Below the pieces are notes generated by a model. It saw nothing but the letters and a program-made list of their open reading frames with translations, made no database searches and was not told where the DNA came from. Below are positions 12,187 through 21,295 of a stretch of 64,000 nt of DNA, piece by piece (within the stretch, counting starts at the first letter, position 1; each line of letters opens with the position of its first letter). This DNA is from Chlorops oryzae (taxonomy: Eukaryota; Arthropoda; Insecta; Diptera; Chloropidae), in contig CM035808.1 in NCBI GenBank assembly GCA_020466095.1, forward strand, positions 77,625,863 to 77,689,862, in the 5' to 3' direction. A program made the translations under genes and the position numbers.

Positions 12187-13410
12187 TTAATCTCTTAGGG
12201 GCTGTTCTTGGTTTTCCGAAGGTGTTTCGGTAGTTAGGCGAATATTTCTGTTGGTTGTGGAGTTGTGATAACTGTTGTTGCGGTAATTTCCTCTTCCTCT
12301 ATTTTGGTTTGTGAATTGATTGGAGGAATTATAATTTCGTCCTCTATAATTGTTATAGTTTCCACGTCCGCGATAATTGCCTCGGTTTCCTCTATAATTT
12401 TGTCCACGTCTGTAACTATTACCTCTTCTATTTTGAAATGTTAGGATTGAATTTTGAGTGCCAGTTACCTCAGTACAACTGTTTGTAAATTTGGATACGG
12501 CTTCATTCATGTTGCTAAAAATACCTGCTTCCATTATTAGTTTAACCCTTTCATGGCTACAATTTTTTGTCATTGCCTTTACGGCTGTTTGTGTGGAATA
12601 CTTATTGGCGGTTGTATTGTCTAGGCCATCATTAATGTAGGCATTTTCGAGGGCTTTAGCGAGCTCCTCAATGTCTTTGGTATAAGCATTCGCTGTTTTA
12701 CCTTGTTGTTTAATATTAAGCAATTTGGCTGTAATGACCTCTACAGATTCGCCTTTTACTGTTGATTTGAGTTTTGAAATAATTTGAGCAATTGAAGTTT
12801 CGTTTGTAATGAGGTTCCTAGCAGTGCCCTTAAGTTTAGTTTTTACTAGGGTTACTGCTACACTTCCATGTGTTTCTACTATCATCTGCACTAATTGTAG
12901 TGCGTCTATGAAACTTTGTAAATTTTCGGACTTGCCATCGAAGTCTGGCAGGAGTCGTGCAGCATTGCTGAGAAATTCTGTCACTGTCTGAGGCATAATT
13001 AATGCTTCTGAATCGGGAGTCTCAAGAGGTGTTTTAAATTCGATCTCTGGCTCAGTTTCTGAGTCGCATGGGTGTAGTTCTTCAAACAAATTGCTTGGGT
13101 CAAACGTAATTGCTTCAGTTATTCCTGCTGGTACTGTAAAATTTAATTTTAATCGAACGGCCAAAACGTCTAATCTAGTTTTTAAGTTTTTCGAAAAATC
13201 TCCAACTATTTTTAAATTTTCTGGAGTAAAGTCCTTGGTTGATGCTATAAACGCACAAGTGTCGTTGTGTTGCTGTACTAGAGTTTCAATGTGTTTTGCC
13301 TGTGTTGGTCTGGATGGTAGATCAGTTTTATTTAGGCATTTATATGCCTTATCAAAAGATTCTTTAAATTCTTGTAACTGTGCTACTATTTCTTTCCATC
13401 CGGTAGACAT
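12187..13410 (-). CDS. gag: 412-like Gag
   Basis: 407 residues from an ATG. The N-terminal half has a helical, capsid-like character (FLSNAARLLPDFDGK, LVKTKLKGTARNLI, VITAKLLNIKQQGKTA). The C-terminal 80 residues are a glycine-arginine-asparagine-rich tail with many RGNYRG-type repeats in place of a zinc knuckle, presumably the RNA-binding part. The second 412-like element at 60922-62106 encodes a clearly related protein with the same RG-rich tail. Intact in this copy. Confidence 0.9.
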   Translation of the reverse strand: MSTGWKEIVAQLQEFKESFDKAYKCLNKTDLPSRPTQAKHIETLVQQHNDTCAFIASTKDFTPENLKIVGDFSKNLKTRLDVLAVRLKLNFTVPAGITEAITFDPSNLFEELHPCDSETEPEIEFKTPLETPDSEALIMPQTVTEFLSNAARLLPDFDGKSENLQSFIDALQLVQMIVETHGSVAVTLVKTKLKGTARNLITNETSIAQIISKLKSTVKGESVEVITAKLLNIKQQGKTANAYTKDIEELAKALENAYINDGLDNTTANKYSTQTAVKAMTKNCSHERVKLIMEAGIFSNMNEAVSKFTNSCTEVTGTQNSILTFQNRRGNSYRRGQNYRGNRGNYRGRGNYNNYRGRNYNSSNQFTNQNRGRGNYRNNSYHNSTTNRNIRLTTETPSENQEQPLRD

Positions 13411-13450
13411 TACTGATTAAACCAACAGGGGCAACTGATTGTTCGCAACC

Positions 13451-13684
13451 CTATGCGACGCTTGAAATAGCATATTTCTTTTTTAAGTTTTTATGGAAAA
13501 TTTTGTACAACGTGTAGAAGAATTTTAAAACAAGAATTGTAGTACAAATGTACATACATATCTGGAAATCTAGGTTTTCAACAGACGTTGGTTGAATTCT
13601 TATCTCATTCACTATGTCTGCCTGATTTTCTTTTTTATTATTGCAGTCTAACATTTCGGATAGTGCTAGTATGGCTTGATTCAT
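13451..13684 (-). CDS. Small membrane-span ORF before gag
   Basis: 77 residues from an ATG. A hydrophobic stretch (about residues 40-62, ICMYICTTILVLKFFYTLY) is followed by a basic tail HKNLKKKY. It lies 40 bp upstream of gag. The second 412-like element has a counterpart at 62363-62581 with the same plan and the near-identical tail HNKNLKKRY. Conservation across two diverged elements argues that it is translated. 412 is known to carry small ORFs before gag; the role is unknown. Confidence 0.65.
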   Translation of the reverse strand: MNQAILALSEMLDCNNKKENQADIVNEIRIQPTSVENLDFQICMYICTTILVLKFFYTLYKIFHKNLKKKYAISSVA

Positions 13685-14406
13685 TAAGATTCTACGTCAC
13701 TCGATCATAAGATGTCACCCTGCAACCAGAATGCAAAAAAAAAATTTTTTTTTTTTTGCTTCGAAACGTTCTGGGGGAAAATCGAAAATTCAAGGAAACT
13801 AAATCGCTGCAAATCTCATTGAAATCCTTGGATATGCAGGAAATAAGCAATTTAACTTTGATCTGCCTCCCCTACAAAGTTGTGTTCTGGTTTGTGAACC
13901 GAAAACAAAGCAAAGCAATTGCTTTATGAATTGTGGGCAAATTTTCTTGCACAAAATTTGAGGGTATTCATATGCTTTTGAGAATTAATGCCTATGTATA
14001 ATTTTTTGGAAATGTTTAATACTATGAAATAAAATGAAATTAATGTTCACTACGTCAACAAAGAAAATTTGCATTTCCTCAATGTGGGGTTTTAGAAATG
14101 GTTTCAAAAATTCAAAATGAACAAAGGAAAAATCCTTATAAGTTTTTGACATGTTAACCGAAGTGTTAACACTTTATTGAATTAAATTATAATTGAAATA
14201 TTGAGCTTATGTTGGTATTCATGACAGGAAAAGAAAAAAATTTTCAATTCAAAACAATGTTTTAATTTAATATATTCGTTCCTTCCTTCTTGAATGGATT
14301 TTAGTTTATCTTTTTTTTTTCATTGGCCGAGTAAAAATTTTAGAATTTACATACATATTTGAATTATTATTATTTTTTTTTTGAAAATAATTTTCGGCCA
14401 ATTTGA
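13685..14406 (-). other. Leader region of the nested 412-like element
   Basis: Non-coding, with long A/T runs (13735-13758, 14310-14385). Nothing else supported. Confidence 0.5.
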
Positions 14407-14826
14407 TTACAATGATAATTTGAGAATTTGCGATCTGCGAAAGTCGCAGTGGTCGTGGTGAAAACAATTTGAAAAGTATAGGAAAGAGTTACTGCAGCGC
14501 TTTTTCAGCACTATTGTTGCTGCATGGACTTCTTGATGCTCTTTGTCTCGTTGAAAGGTCAGCTTCAACCTCCAAGAGTTTTTTTTCCATAATTCGCGTT
14601 GCTCCACCATAGGTTTGCTTTTGGCAATTTCGTCCAGTAAATGACGCCTTTGTCGTAGTTGGCGATTTCTTTTACCTCCTCTTCTTTTTGTTGGTCTCAC
14701 TTGTGGTATTGCCGTAAGTTTTTCCTCCTTGTTAGATTTGTTGGACTGCTGTCTTGCCTTGTACTCTTCGATGGTTAGTGGGCGTGGTCCCAGCGTTGGG
14801 TCTTTTAAGGCTTCTTCCAATGACAT
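14407..14826 (-). CDS. Small basic ORF in the 5' leader
   Basis: 139 residues from an ATG, rich in Lys and Arg. The segment PRPLTIEEYKARQ ... EEKLTAIPQVRPTKRRGGK has a clear counterpart at 62903-63184 in the second 412-like element (PRPLTITKYQARQ ... KLTSIPKVRPPKRRGGK). The C-terminal third looks different and could be read-through sequence. It is the first ORF after the primer site and tandem repeats. Function unknown; a nucleic-acid-binding role is only a guess from its charge. Confidence 0.6.
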   Translation of the reverse strand: MSLEEALKDPTLGPRPLTIEEYKARQQSNKSNKEEKLTAIPQVRPTKRRGGKRNRQLRQRRHLLDEIAKSKPMVEQRELWKKNSWRLKLTFQRDKEHQEVHAATIVLKKRCSNSFLYFSNCFHHDHCDFRRSQILKLSL

Positions 14827-14863
14827 TCGTCGAATGTTAAGATATATATATATCCTTCGAAAA

Positions 14864-15035
14864 GAAATAATTATTGCGCCGTTTGATGAGATTTGCTGAG
14901 ATTGTTGCGCTTTTATATCCAGAAGAAATAATTATTGCACCGTTTGATGAGATTTGCTGAGATTGTTGCGCTTTTATATCCAGAAGAAATAATTATTGCG
15001 CCGTTTGATGAGATTTTCTGAGATTGTTGCGCTTA
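14864..15035. repeat. 61-bp tandem repeat in the 412-like leader
   Basis: Almost three copies of a 61-bp unit (starts near 14864, 14925 and 14986) containing GAAATAATTATTGC and TTTGATGAGATTTGCTGAG, located between primer site and first small ORF. Confidence 0.85.
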
Positions 15036-15045
15036 ATGTCGCTCA

Positions 15046-15059
15046 TGTCACGGTCGCCA
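15046..15059 (-). promoter_or_regulatory. Primer binding site, tRNA-Arg type
   Basis: Minus strand reads TGGCGACCGTGACA directly next to the 5' LTR. This is complementary to the 3' end (with CCA) of insect tRNA-Arg as I recall it, the primer reported for 412 and mdg1. Confidence 0.8.
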
Positions 15060-15524
15060 TATGATGAGAGCAATCTGAACTTTTCTTCTCTGAAGGTATC
15101 CGACGGCTACAGAGCCGAAAACAAGAAACGTCTCGGTTGAAAGTATAAATCCATCTGCCTTTATTTTCTCGATACACTTATATTTATAATAGAGATACAT
15201 AAGTACATTGAATACATGAAATGCCTCTTTGGCTTGGTTTCATGGGTTATGCTTGCGCAGCATATTCCCATGGTTTGGATCGAGCAGCGATAGCGTTGAT
15301 AACGAAATACTTTGTAGCATGCCAAGCGCGCGATGGAAATATGAAGCGTCTTATAAACAACCGTCGTTTCGTTGGAGTTTTGAGGAAACGACGTAGACGC
15401 TGAGTATGCGCTTTAAGCTTGAGCTTATCTGGTGACCGTTTTGTGTGGGCACGTAAGGTGACCAACTGTTTGAGTAAATGAGGTGACCAGAGGTTATTTT
15501 ATGTTGATCGTTGCCATCGCTACA
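15060..15524 (-). repeat. 412-like 5' LTR
   Basis: 465 bp, differing from 7826-8290 at about two positions by eye (for example AATAGAG against AATAAAG, GAGCAGCG against GAGTAGCG). Followed by target duplication CAAG. Confidence 0.93.
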
Positions 15525-15528
15525 CAAG

Positions 15529-15884
15529 CTTACTTACGGAGCGAACGTCTATAAGTATGAATTGTTTCTCTTCGTTATTTCTTGGGGAAATCCTTAACGT
15601 AGCAACTTCCGAGTCTTGTTCTATACGCTCGGATCCGTTGGTCCAGCGTAAACATATTTCCATTTTCTTTCCTTTTATTTGGAGTTTCCTGAAAATTTCT
15701 TTTTCCACAATAGTAGGACCGGAACCATCATCCAAGAAGGCGTATGTGTTCACTTGGGCTTTGTTACCATAAAGCGTTACGGGTACAATCCGATATAGAA
15801 CTGCCGATGTTCGAGCGTGCTGCAAAGCTACAACATTCGATACTTTTGTTTCGTTTCCAACGTCGGAATATTTATGTAAAAGCT
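15529..15884 (-). pseudogene. pol: BEL/Pao pol, protease part (5' piece)
   Basis: About 115 codons open from the AGCT target duplication down to the CAAG duplication. Contains the BEL-type aspartic protease signature FLDDGSGPTIVEKEIF and the following strand region with RWTNGSERIEQDSEVATLRI. The frame continues at 7825 on the other side of the nested 412-like element. Confidence 0.88.
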
Positions 15885-16642
15885 TGTTGGGATCTAAGGA
15901 AGTGAAGGGCTCAGACGGGGTCGAGCGTATAAACGTTCCTTTATTCCAATGCTGAGGTATAGGAGACCAAGCGCTCAGACAGTGTCGAGCGTATAATAGT
16001 CCCTATATTTCCTTTTAAATAAAAGATTGTATCTAAGGTTTAATCCTTTTATTTAATGTTGGAATCCTTAGGTCTAAACAGAATTACTTATTCTAACTTG
16101 AAACTGCCCTATGCTTCCGACGTCGCGGCCCGTGGGTGAGTACGCTCGCAGAAGAAGTCCCGTTGAGTCTCAGACTGAGTCTCCGCTTCCAGTCGTCGAA
16201 GCTCCGTTTTCATAGATCAATATTGCTGATCTTACAATATTGAATATTCCCATGATCCGCGATCGTCGTCGATTCTTCCAGAACATATTGCATAATCTTG
16301 ACCGCGACCTTCACCTGCAATTGTACCAACATTGCCATACTGTTGTTGTTGCCTTTACTTCCGTTCACTTAGTGGAGTTGTTTTTGTTGTTGCCAGCGAT
16401 CAAATTGCAATTGTAAATTTGCTGTTGTAGTGCTGATGTTTGTCAATCGTGCTTATACTGTGCCGGTGTTGTTGTTGTTACCAGCGGCCGAACTTCATGT
16501 TTGCATTTGTCAGCAATTTACGCTGGACAGTGCTTTTGAGTAGCATGGAATCACCTTGAAGTAGAAATTCATAAATGCAGCTCACTGCCTTTTGCTCTCG
16601 GTTTAAGGTGACCACATGTGAGTTTGGGAGAGACTCACAACA
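15885..16642 (-). mobile_element. Solo LTR inside the BEL element
   Basis: 758 bp, starting TGTTGTGAGTC and ending GATCCCAACA on the minus strand, flanked by a 4-bp duplication AGCT (15881-15884, 16643-16646). No internal coding region, so it is what remains after LTR-LTR recombination of a full element. The minus strand carries AATAAA near 15942 and 16026, and a near-repeat of CGCTCGACxCxGTCTGAGC close to its 3' end. The BEL frame is kept across the insertion when one AGCT is counted. Confidence 0.88.
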
Positions 16643-16646
16643 AGCT

Positions 16647-16896
16647 TATGATGTTTGGCTGTACATTTGTTGATACCACATTGCTGACGATCCTTGCAAA
16701 ATTTTGGGTTATGTATCTTTAAACAGGAACGACAGATTTTCTTAAGGTGGACTGTCTTCCATTTTTCCTCTAAAGAGAGATTCCTAAACTTGTCGCATTT
16801 CGCAATAGAATGGTTTTGGTCACATAGCGCACATGTTTGCTTTTCGACTTTGGGTGTTTCATTTGTACGAGAATCCTCATGAAACCCAACTCGCTG
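16647..16896 (-). pseudogene. gag: BEL/Pao Gag C-terminal zinc-knuckle region
   Basis: Same frame as the upstream gag piece but behind a TAA at 16897-16899. Contains CALCDQNHSIAKC (a CX2CX4HX4C knuckle), then CRSCLKIHNPKFC and CGINKCTAKHH. This is the nucleic-acid-binding end of BEL Gag. Confidence 0.82.
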
Positions 16897-16899
16897 TGG

Positions 16900-17253
16900 T
16901 TAACGTGTTTCTGTTGGATTCATATTTGGCGGATATGTAATGACCGAGCTTGCTGCTGTTGCTAATTCGAAAATCCAGTTACTGAAATGGGAAATATTAA
17001 CATCTTTTAAATTCTTTGCATGCATAGCCCAATCGAGGCGTTTCGGAATAGGTAGTTTGTTAATGAGTTCCTGGAGCAAGAAAGGGTTGTACAAATGCGC
17101 GTTCAGGTTTGCAGCTTGAATTGTGGCAGTCAAATTCTTTACTTCAAGCGCGAATGTAATAATACCATCTAGCTTTTGTGTATTATAACCGGGAGATGCA
17201 CGAATTTTGTTCAACAGTGAGTTAATTATATACTCAGGTCTGCCAAATAACAT
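16900..17253 (-). pseudogene. gag: BEL/Pao Gag middle region
   Basis: 117 codons in the same frame as the N-terminal piece, separated by a TAA at 17254-17256. Contains MLFGRPEYIINSLLNKI and the helical region typical of BEL/Pao capsid (DUF1759-type). Ends at a second in-frame TAA at 16897-16899. Confidence 0.85.
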
Positions 17254-17256
17254 CCG

Positions 17257-18024
17257 TTATGTTTCAATAATATCTGGTACAGATAACGGTAACATCAGCT
17301 GGCTTCGTACGAACTCATAGGCCTTGCCTTTTAATGCACGCTGCAATCGAAGCAAGTTTTCGTCGTTACTATAACCACACAAGCGAGTCGAGTTTTCGAA
17401 ATTACTAATGAATGTTGGCCACTCTTCAGGTTTTCCGGTGAATTCTGGCAGATCCTTCGACAAAACTTGACGCGATAATAGCTTTTTGGTACTAGGAATT
17501 GCCTCGTTTGATTCCTTCTTACCAAACGAGTTAGCCTGGCAGTCAGCCAATACCGCACAACTCGCTTGCCCTTTCTTTTCGTTTAAATACGTAGATTCAC
17601 TATAACCAGACATCTCTTTTAATAATCGAAGTTCATTTTCAAACATTTGTATTTTGAGTTTTAAATTTTCATCATGCTTATACTGGCCTGCTACATTAGG
17701 TTCCCTGCCTATCCGCAGTTCAGTTGGACGACCGTTAGTGGAAGAATTCTCCTTATCGGCATATGTCTGCATTTCGCTTGACTTGCTGAGGCCAACGCCT
17801 TCATTCTCGGTTTGCATACGCATTCCTTGTCGGCTGGTGATCGTCTTTTGGGCTACACACCTAAAACAGCTCCACTCTCTTTGCTCGACCTCTTTTGTCA
17901 CTCCGACACACGCAAAGTGGTACCATTTGTCGCAGTCGTCACACTGCACCATCCCATCATCTCTGTCTCTTTCGCACGCCGCACAATTGTCTTGCTCCTT
18001 TTCGCTCATGTTTTTTATTTTCAA
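17257..18024 (-). pseudogene. gag: BEL/Pao Gag N-terminus with PHD finger
   Basis: 255 codons from an ATG near 18024. Residues 12-58 form a PHD-type zinc finger: CAACERDRDDGMVQCDDC, then WYHFACVGV and WSCFRC, matching Cys4-His-Cys3 spacing with the usual aromatic WYH. After a Ser/Glu-rich linker and a probable coiled coil (about 110-140), the capsid-like region begins (LPEFTGKPEEWPTFISNFENS, about 195). PHD fingers normally read histone H3 tails, so a chromatin-targeting role is possible but not shown. The frame stops early at 17254-17256. Confidence 0.88.
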
Positions 18025-18282
18025 TGACTAGTCGTTAATTGAAAGACAGAGACGACAATACTCTTGATGGCGTCGTTGTGAAATTCGAAATTTTTTCGCG
18101 AAGAGCGTTTCTTGAGATTCTAGAATTCCGCGTACCGCAATATGAATTCCAGGAAATACTTACAGAATTCCGCATAAGCAATATGAATTCTACTCTTGAA
18201 GCAAATCTTCTCAAAGCCACGCAAATTGATTTCACCAGTCAGCTCCCTCGAGGCCGGAACCATAAATCAAATTCTTTCAGAA
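18025..18282 (-). other. BEL/Pao 5' leader
   Basis: Between the 5' LTR and the gag start. Tandem-like GAATTC-containing segments (18117-18195). A primer site should lie next to 18282 on the minus strand; TGGTTCCGGCCTCGAGG begins about 22 bases inside and could be it, but I could not match it to a tRNA. Confidence 0.55.
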
Positions 18283-18624
18283 TGTTGTAAATACCCTTAC
18301 GATTAAGCAACCAATCGAGTGTTACGACTTCTCAGAAAAACGATAAATTAGTCTTCGCTTTAATACCGCGTAGCCGTAGCACTGAAAGCTGTTTATTAAT
18401 ATAAATTTAATTCTTTTTGTATTAAAACTTTAGATATTATACTTGCAACTTACAATTTGCTTTTCTTCTCAATTTCTGATATTTACAATAAATATATTCA
18501 TACAAATTTTAATTTACTTTATAGAACCTACTGTTCTCTCGTCTTACAAATTTTTAATGAATCATTCTCCTTTTGACAGCTTGAAAGTGCTGCCCATTGG
18601 CAAGTTCTGGCGGGGTTGCCAACA
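18283..18624 (-). repeat. BEL/Pao 5' LTR
   Basis: 342 bp, differing from 3733-4074 at about four sites by eye. Followed by target duplication AAAAG. Confidence 0.93.
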
Positions 18625-18629
18625 AAAAG

Positions 18630-19755
18630 TTTGCGTTGGTACGATCGGCAAGCGATAACTAACAAAAGAAACCAAGTGGGAAATTTTTAGGTTTTAATTA
18701 AATTTTTTATGGCACGAAAAATAATGCCTTTTCACATAATATTCAGCGCATCGGTTTGCAATGTAATGATAAATAAGACATTGAGCCTTTCCGAAAGAAT
18801 TTTCAATGAACAAAAATTCTTCTTCCCATTTCGCATGAAACATTTTTCTCGCTATGTATTCGCAACAACAATGCAGAACAAGTTCTCAGTACGACTGACA
18901 GCGAGCGACTGAGCGTTTTCATGATTCACGTACAAGTCGTGTGTAGCCGACTGCGCAGTTTGCAGCGCCCCGCGGGATAGCGCTCGCTCACCGCTGCTAT
19001 ACAACAAAAAATTTTCGGCAATAGTTGCCCTTATCTAAAAGGACACAACAGCCATTGGAGTTCAGGCTTGATGCTATAGCCTCAGTTCGGCTAGGAATGG
19101 GAAAAAAGCTTAAGAAAATTACTGACAGAAATTTCACGCGGCATTTCTGACGGCGCAGTTCAGAAAAGATTATCACTCTAAGTGAAAAATGAGGGATCCC
19201 AAAGTCCAAATAATAATTCAATATGAAATATGGAGCTGGTCAAAAAAAATCCACTAACAATAAGGCGGGCACACCAATGGCGTTCCCAGCAGAAATAATT
19301 TAAGTTGAATTGTTTCTCGCAATAAGTGACAGTTGATGTCAAAATAGTTTAAAGAGGGTTTATTAATACATGCTGTTTAGAGTATTTTTTTGATACCATT
19401 TTTCCTCGGCTGAATAGCCTAGGATCTTTCGCGGATATTCCTTACCGAACTGAGGCGAAGCCTTGACACGGAAAAAGCAGGGCACGTGCCCATCTGTATA
19501 CTGAAAACTTTCTTCATAGAACTTTCATAAGGTTTCCCTTTTATTGCCAAAGAAGACAACAATGTTGCTGTAATTTGCGAAAAAAAATGGAGTTTTGGTA
19601 ATATTTTTTTTTTGTCAATTCGACTAAAGTATTTTATTTTGTTACGAATAGATTTTTTGTTATAATTAATTAATCAATTTGCTGTGCTCATTCATGAACA
19701 ATGAATTGCATTGACAGAGACATGAATTTAGGCATTAAAACGAATTTTGGCCCTT
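18630..19755. other. Non-coding flank
   Basis: No supported gene. 19010-19050 is an imperfect inverted counterpart of 3538-3580. The remainder has no recognisable repeat. Confidence 0.4.
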
Positions 19756-19929
19756 TCGTTAGGTTAGGTTGGCTGGGCCGCCCCCACGGGCGCACTTTGA
19801 TCAGGAAGGTCCATTGTGATATCTTATATATTGTATGTGTGTATGACACCTTCTTTGCCAACTATTAAGTGATTTCAATGAAGCTAGATATGTTGAACGG
19901 ACTGATAAAGCCAATTTCATAAAGTGAGT

Positions 19930-20190
19930 TTAATGCTGAGCAGTCTCTTCCTCCTTCTCATTCGGGCAACTTCTACAGAAATGGAAGGCTGTCGTTCCCA
20001 ATCTTCTTGCGTGTGGGCCAATTAAAAAGTGCCCAGTCAGTATTTCAATTAGTACCCCCAGGCGACATTTGAGGAGCTTTAGAAGCTCCTCTGTTCGTTT
20101 CTGGCTAACAAGAGGCCAGCCCTGCCTAGCCTTGCTGCAAGTGTTCATATTTTCTCCCATATTCTGGATGAATTTGTTTGCCCATTGCAC
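19930..20190 (-). pseudogene. Non-LTR ORF2 C-terminus
   Basis: 86 codons with SQKRTEELLKLLKCRLGVLIEILTGHF and FCRSCPNEKEEETAQH. The LTGH segment followed by CxxC is characteristic of the region downstream of RNase H in LOA/I-type elements, close to the end of ORF2. Confidence 0.75.
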
Positions 20191-20213
20191 TATGGGCGGA
20201 AAGCCCTAAAAAA

Positions 20214-21295
20214 GCGGCAAAAATATGAAGCACTCTTCCAATAAGAACGATTTTTTCGTTAAGGGGGTTTTTGGGGTAGCTGATTTCAATTCTGGTATCC
20301 GATATTCACAAAGCAAAATCGCTGATCCAATATGGCGACCAAATTTTTCATAAAACCTTATGACAAGGGGTTTTTGGGGTCGATGATTTCAAGTCTGGTG
20401 TCAGATTTTAAAAAAACAAGAAAACCGATCCAACGTGGCGACCAAATTTTTTAAATACGGATATTTTTCCAAAAAACTGTATCACACGTGGGTTTGTGAG
20501 GTCGCTGATTTCAAATCTGGTGTCAGATTTTTATTGGTTGATTTTTAACTTGAATCAGCACAAATAATATAGAATTCGTAACTTATAAATCACTACCCCA
20601 ACTCATAACTGCAATTTTTTTAAATATTAAAACTTTAAAAAAAATTTCAAATTTGATGCCATTTCTTCATAGCCAATAGAACCTTTCAATTTTAAAGCGA
20701 CCGAATTAAAAGCAGCATCGTTTTTTTGTTGTTTTCGACCCAAAATTGAAAAATTTCGGTGTTCTTAATAGGAATTGATTCACAAAAAATATAATTTTAC
20801 AGGTGAACGGCAAATATCTGCAGATGATTTTATGATCATAAGAAAGAAGTTACTAAAGCATTTCCAAAAATATAAAATTTTTCGACATTCCGTGACAATC
20901 CCGTTACTTCTACTCCAGGAAACACAAAACTTATTTAAAGAAAAAGTCAAAAAAGATGATACACTTCAAAATACTGCAACACAAAAACGAAGCTAGCTTA
21001 AATAAAGAGGAATTTATACTTTGCTCAGCATACCTTTAACAACACTTTATATGGTTAAAAACAATCAATCTCACAATACTTTTGAAGTAATGCGCTTTCG
21101 CTCCGAACAAAATTTCATGCGTACGAAATGTCAAAACGAAGGAAACACAAAACCACAGTTTTCCGTCCCGTAGGGCAAAAGGGTGCCCAGCTTTCATATT
21201 TTTCTAATAATTGTTTTCTTATTTGAAGTATCTCAAACCTTCCTATTGGTTTTGAAAAAGAAAAAAAAACATATATAAAAATTATTTTTTGCCGC
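20214..21295. mobile_element. Candidate insertion with short inverted ends and tandem repeats
   Basis: Separates the RNase H and C-terminal parts of the non-LTR element. Left end GCGGCAAAAATATGA, right end (reverse complement) GCGGCAAAAAATAAT, so short inverted repeats are plausible, but no target duplication is clear. It holds three imperfect tandem units (starts near 20265, 20367 and 20488) with GGGTTTTTGGGGTCG, CTGATTTCAA and GATCCAAxxTGGCGACCAAA. No transposase. Confidence 0.45.

Larger units (their letters stand above)
7826..15524 (-). mobile_element. Complete 412/mdg1-like LTR retrotransposon, nested
   Basis: 7.7-kb minus-strand element with 465-bp LTRs (7826-8290, 15060-15524), flanked by a 4-bp duplication CAAG (7822-7825, 15525-15528). 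It sits inside the BEL pol frame, and counting one copy of CAAG keeps that frame continuous. The primer site matches insect tRNA-Arg, as known for 412 and mdg1. Coding order on the minus strand: small basic ORF, small membrane ORF, gag, protease, RT, RNase H-integrase. No env. At least two nonsense codons interrupt pol (10553-10555 and near 11344), so this copy is not intact. LTRs differ at only about two sites by eye, fewer than the BEL LTRs, which agrees with its being the younger insertion. Confidence 0.93.
3733..18624 (-). mobile_element. BEL/Pao LTR retrotransposon, nested-insertion host
   Basis: Minus-strand element flanked by two 342-bp LTRs (3733-4074 and 18283-18624) and by a perfect 5-bp duplication AAAAG at 3728-3732 and 18625-18629; five bases is the usual BEL size. 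Order on the minus strand: gag with PHD finger, zinc knuckles, BEL-type protease, RT, RNase H, integrase, C-terminal DUF5641-like region. Two later insertions (7826-15524 and 15885-16642) make up more than half of the span; without them it would be about 6.4 kb, normal for the family. Two nonsense codons lie in gag; pol has none that I can see. No env-like gene. The LTRs differ at about four positions (by eye), so the insertion is fairly young. Confidence 0.93.

Noticed and set aside
8576..15059. Env gene in the nested 412-like element
   Set aside because: Integrase is followed directly by a short AT-rich stretch, polypurine tract and LTR; there is no room for env.
19756..19770. TTAGGTTAGGTTGG as insect telomere repeat
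   Set aside because: Only two units, located at the 3' tail of a non-LTR element.
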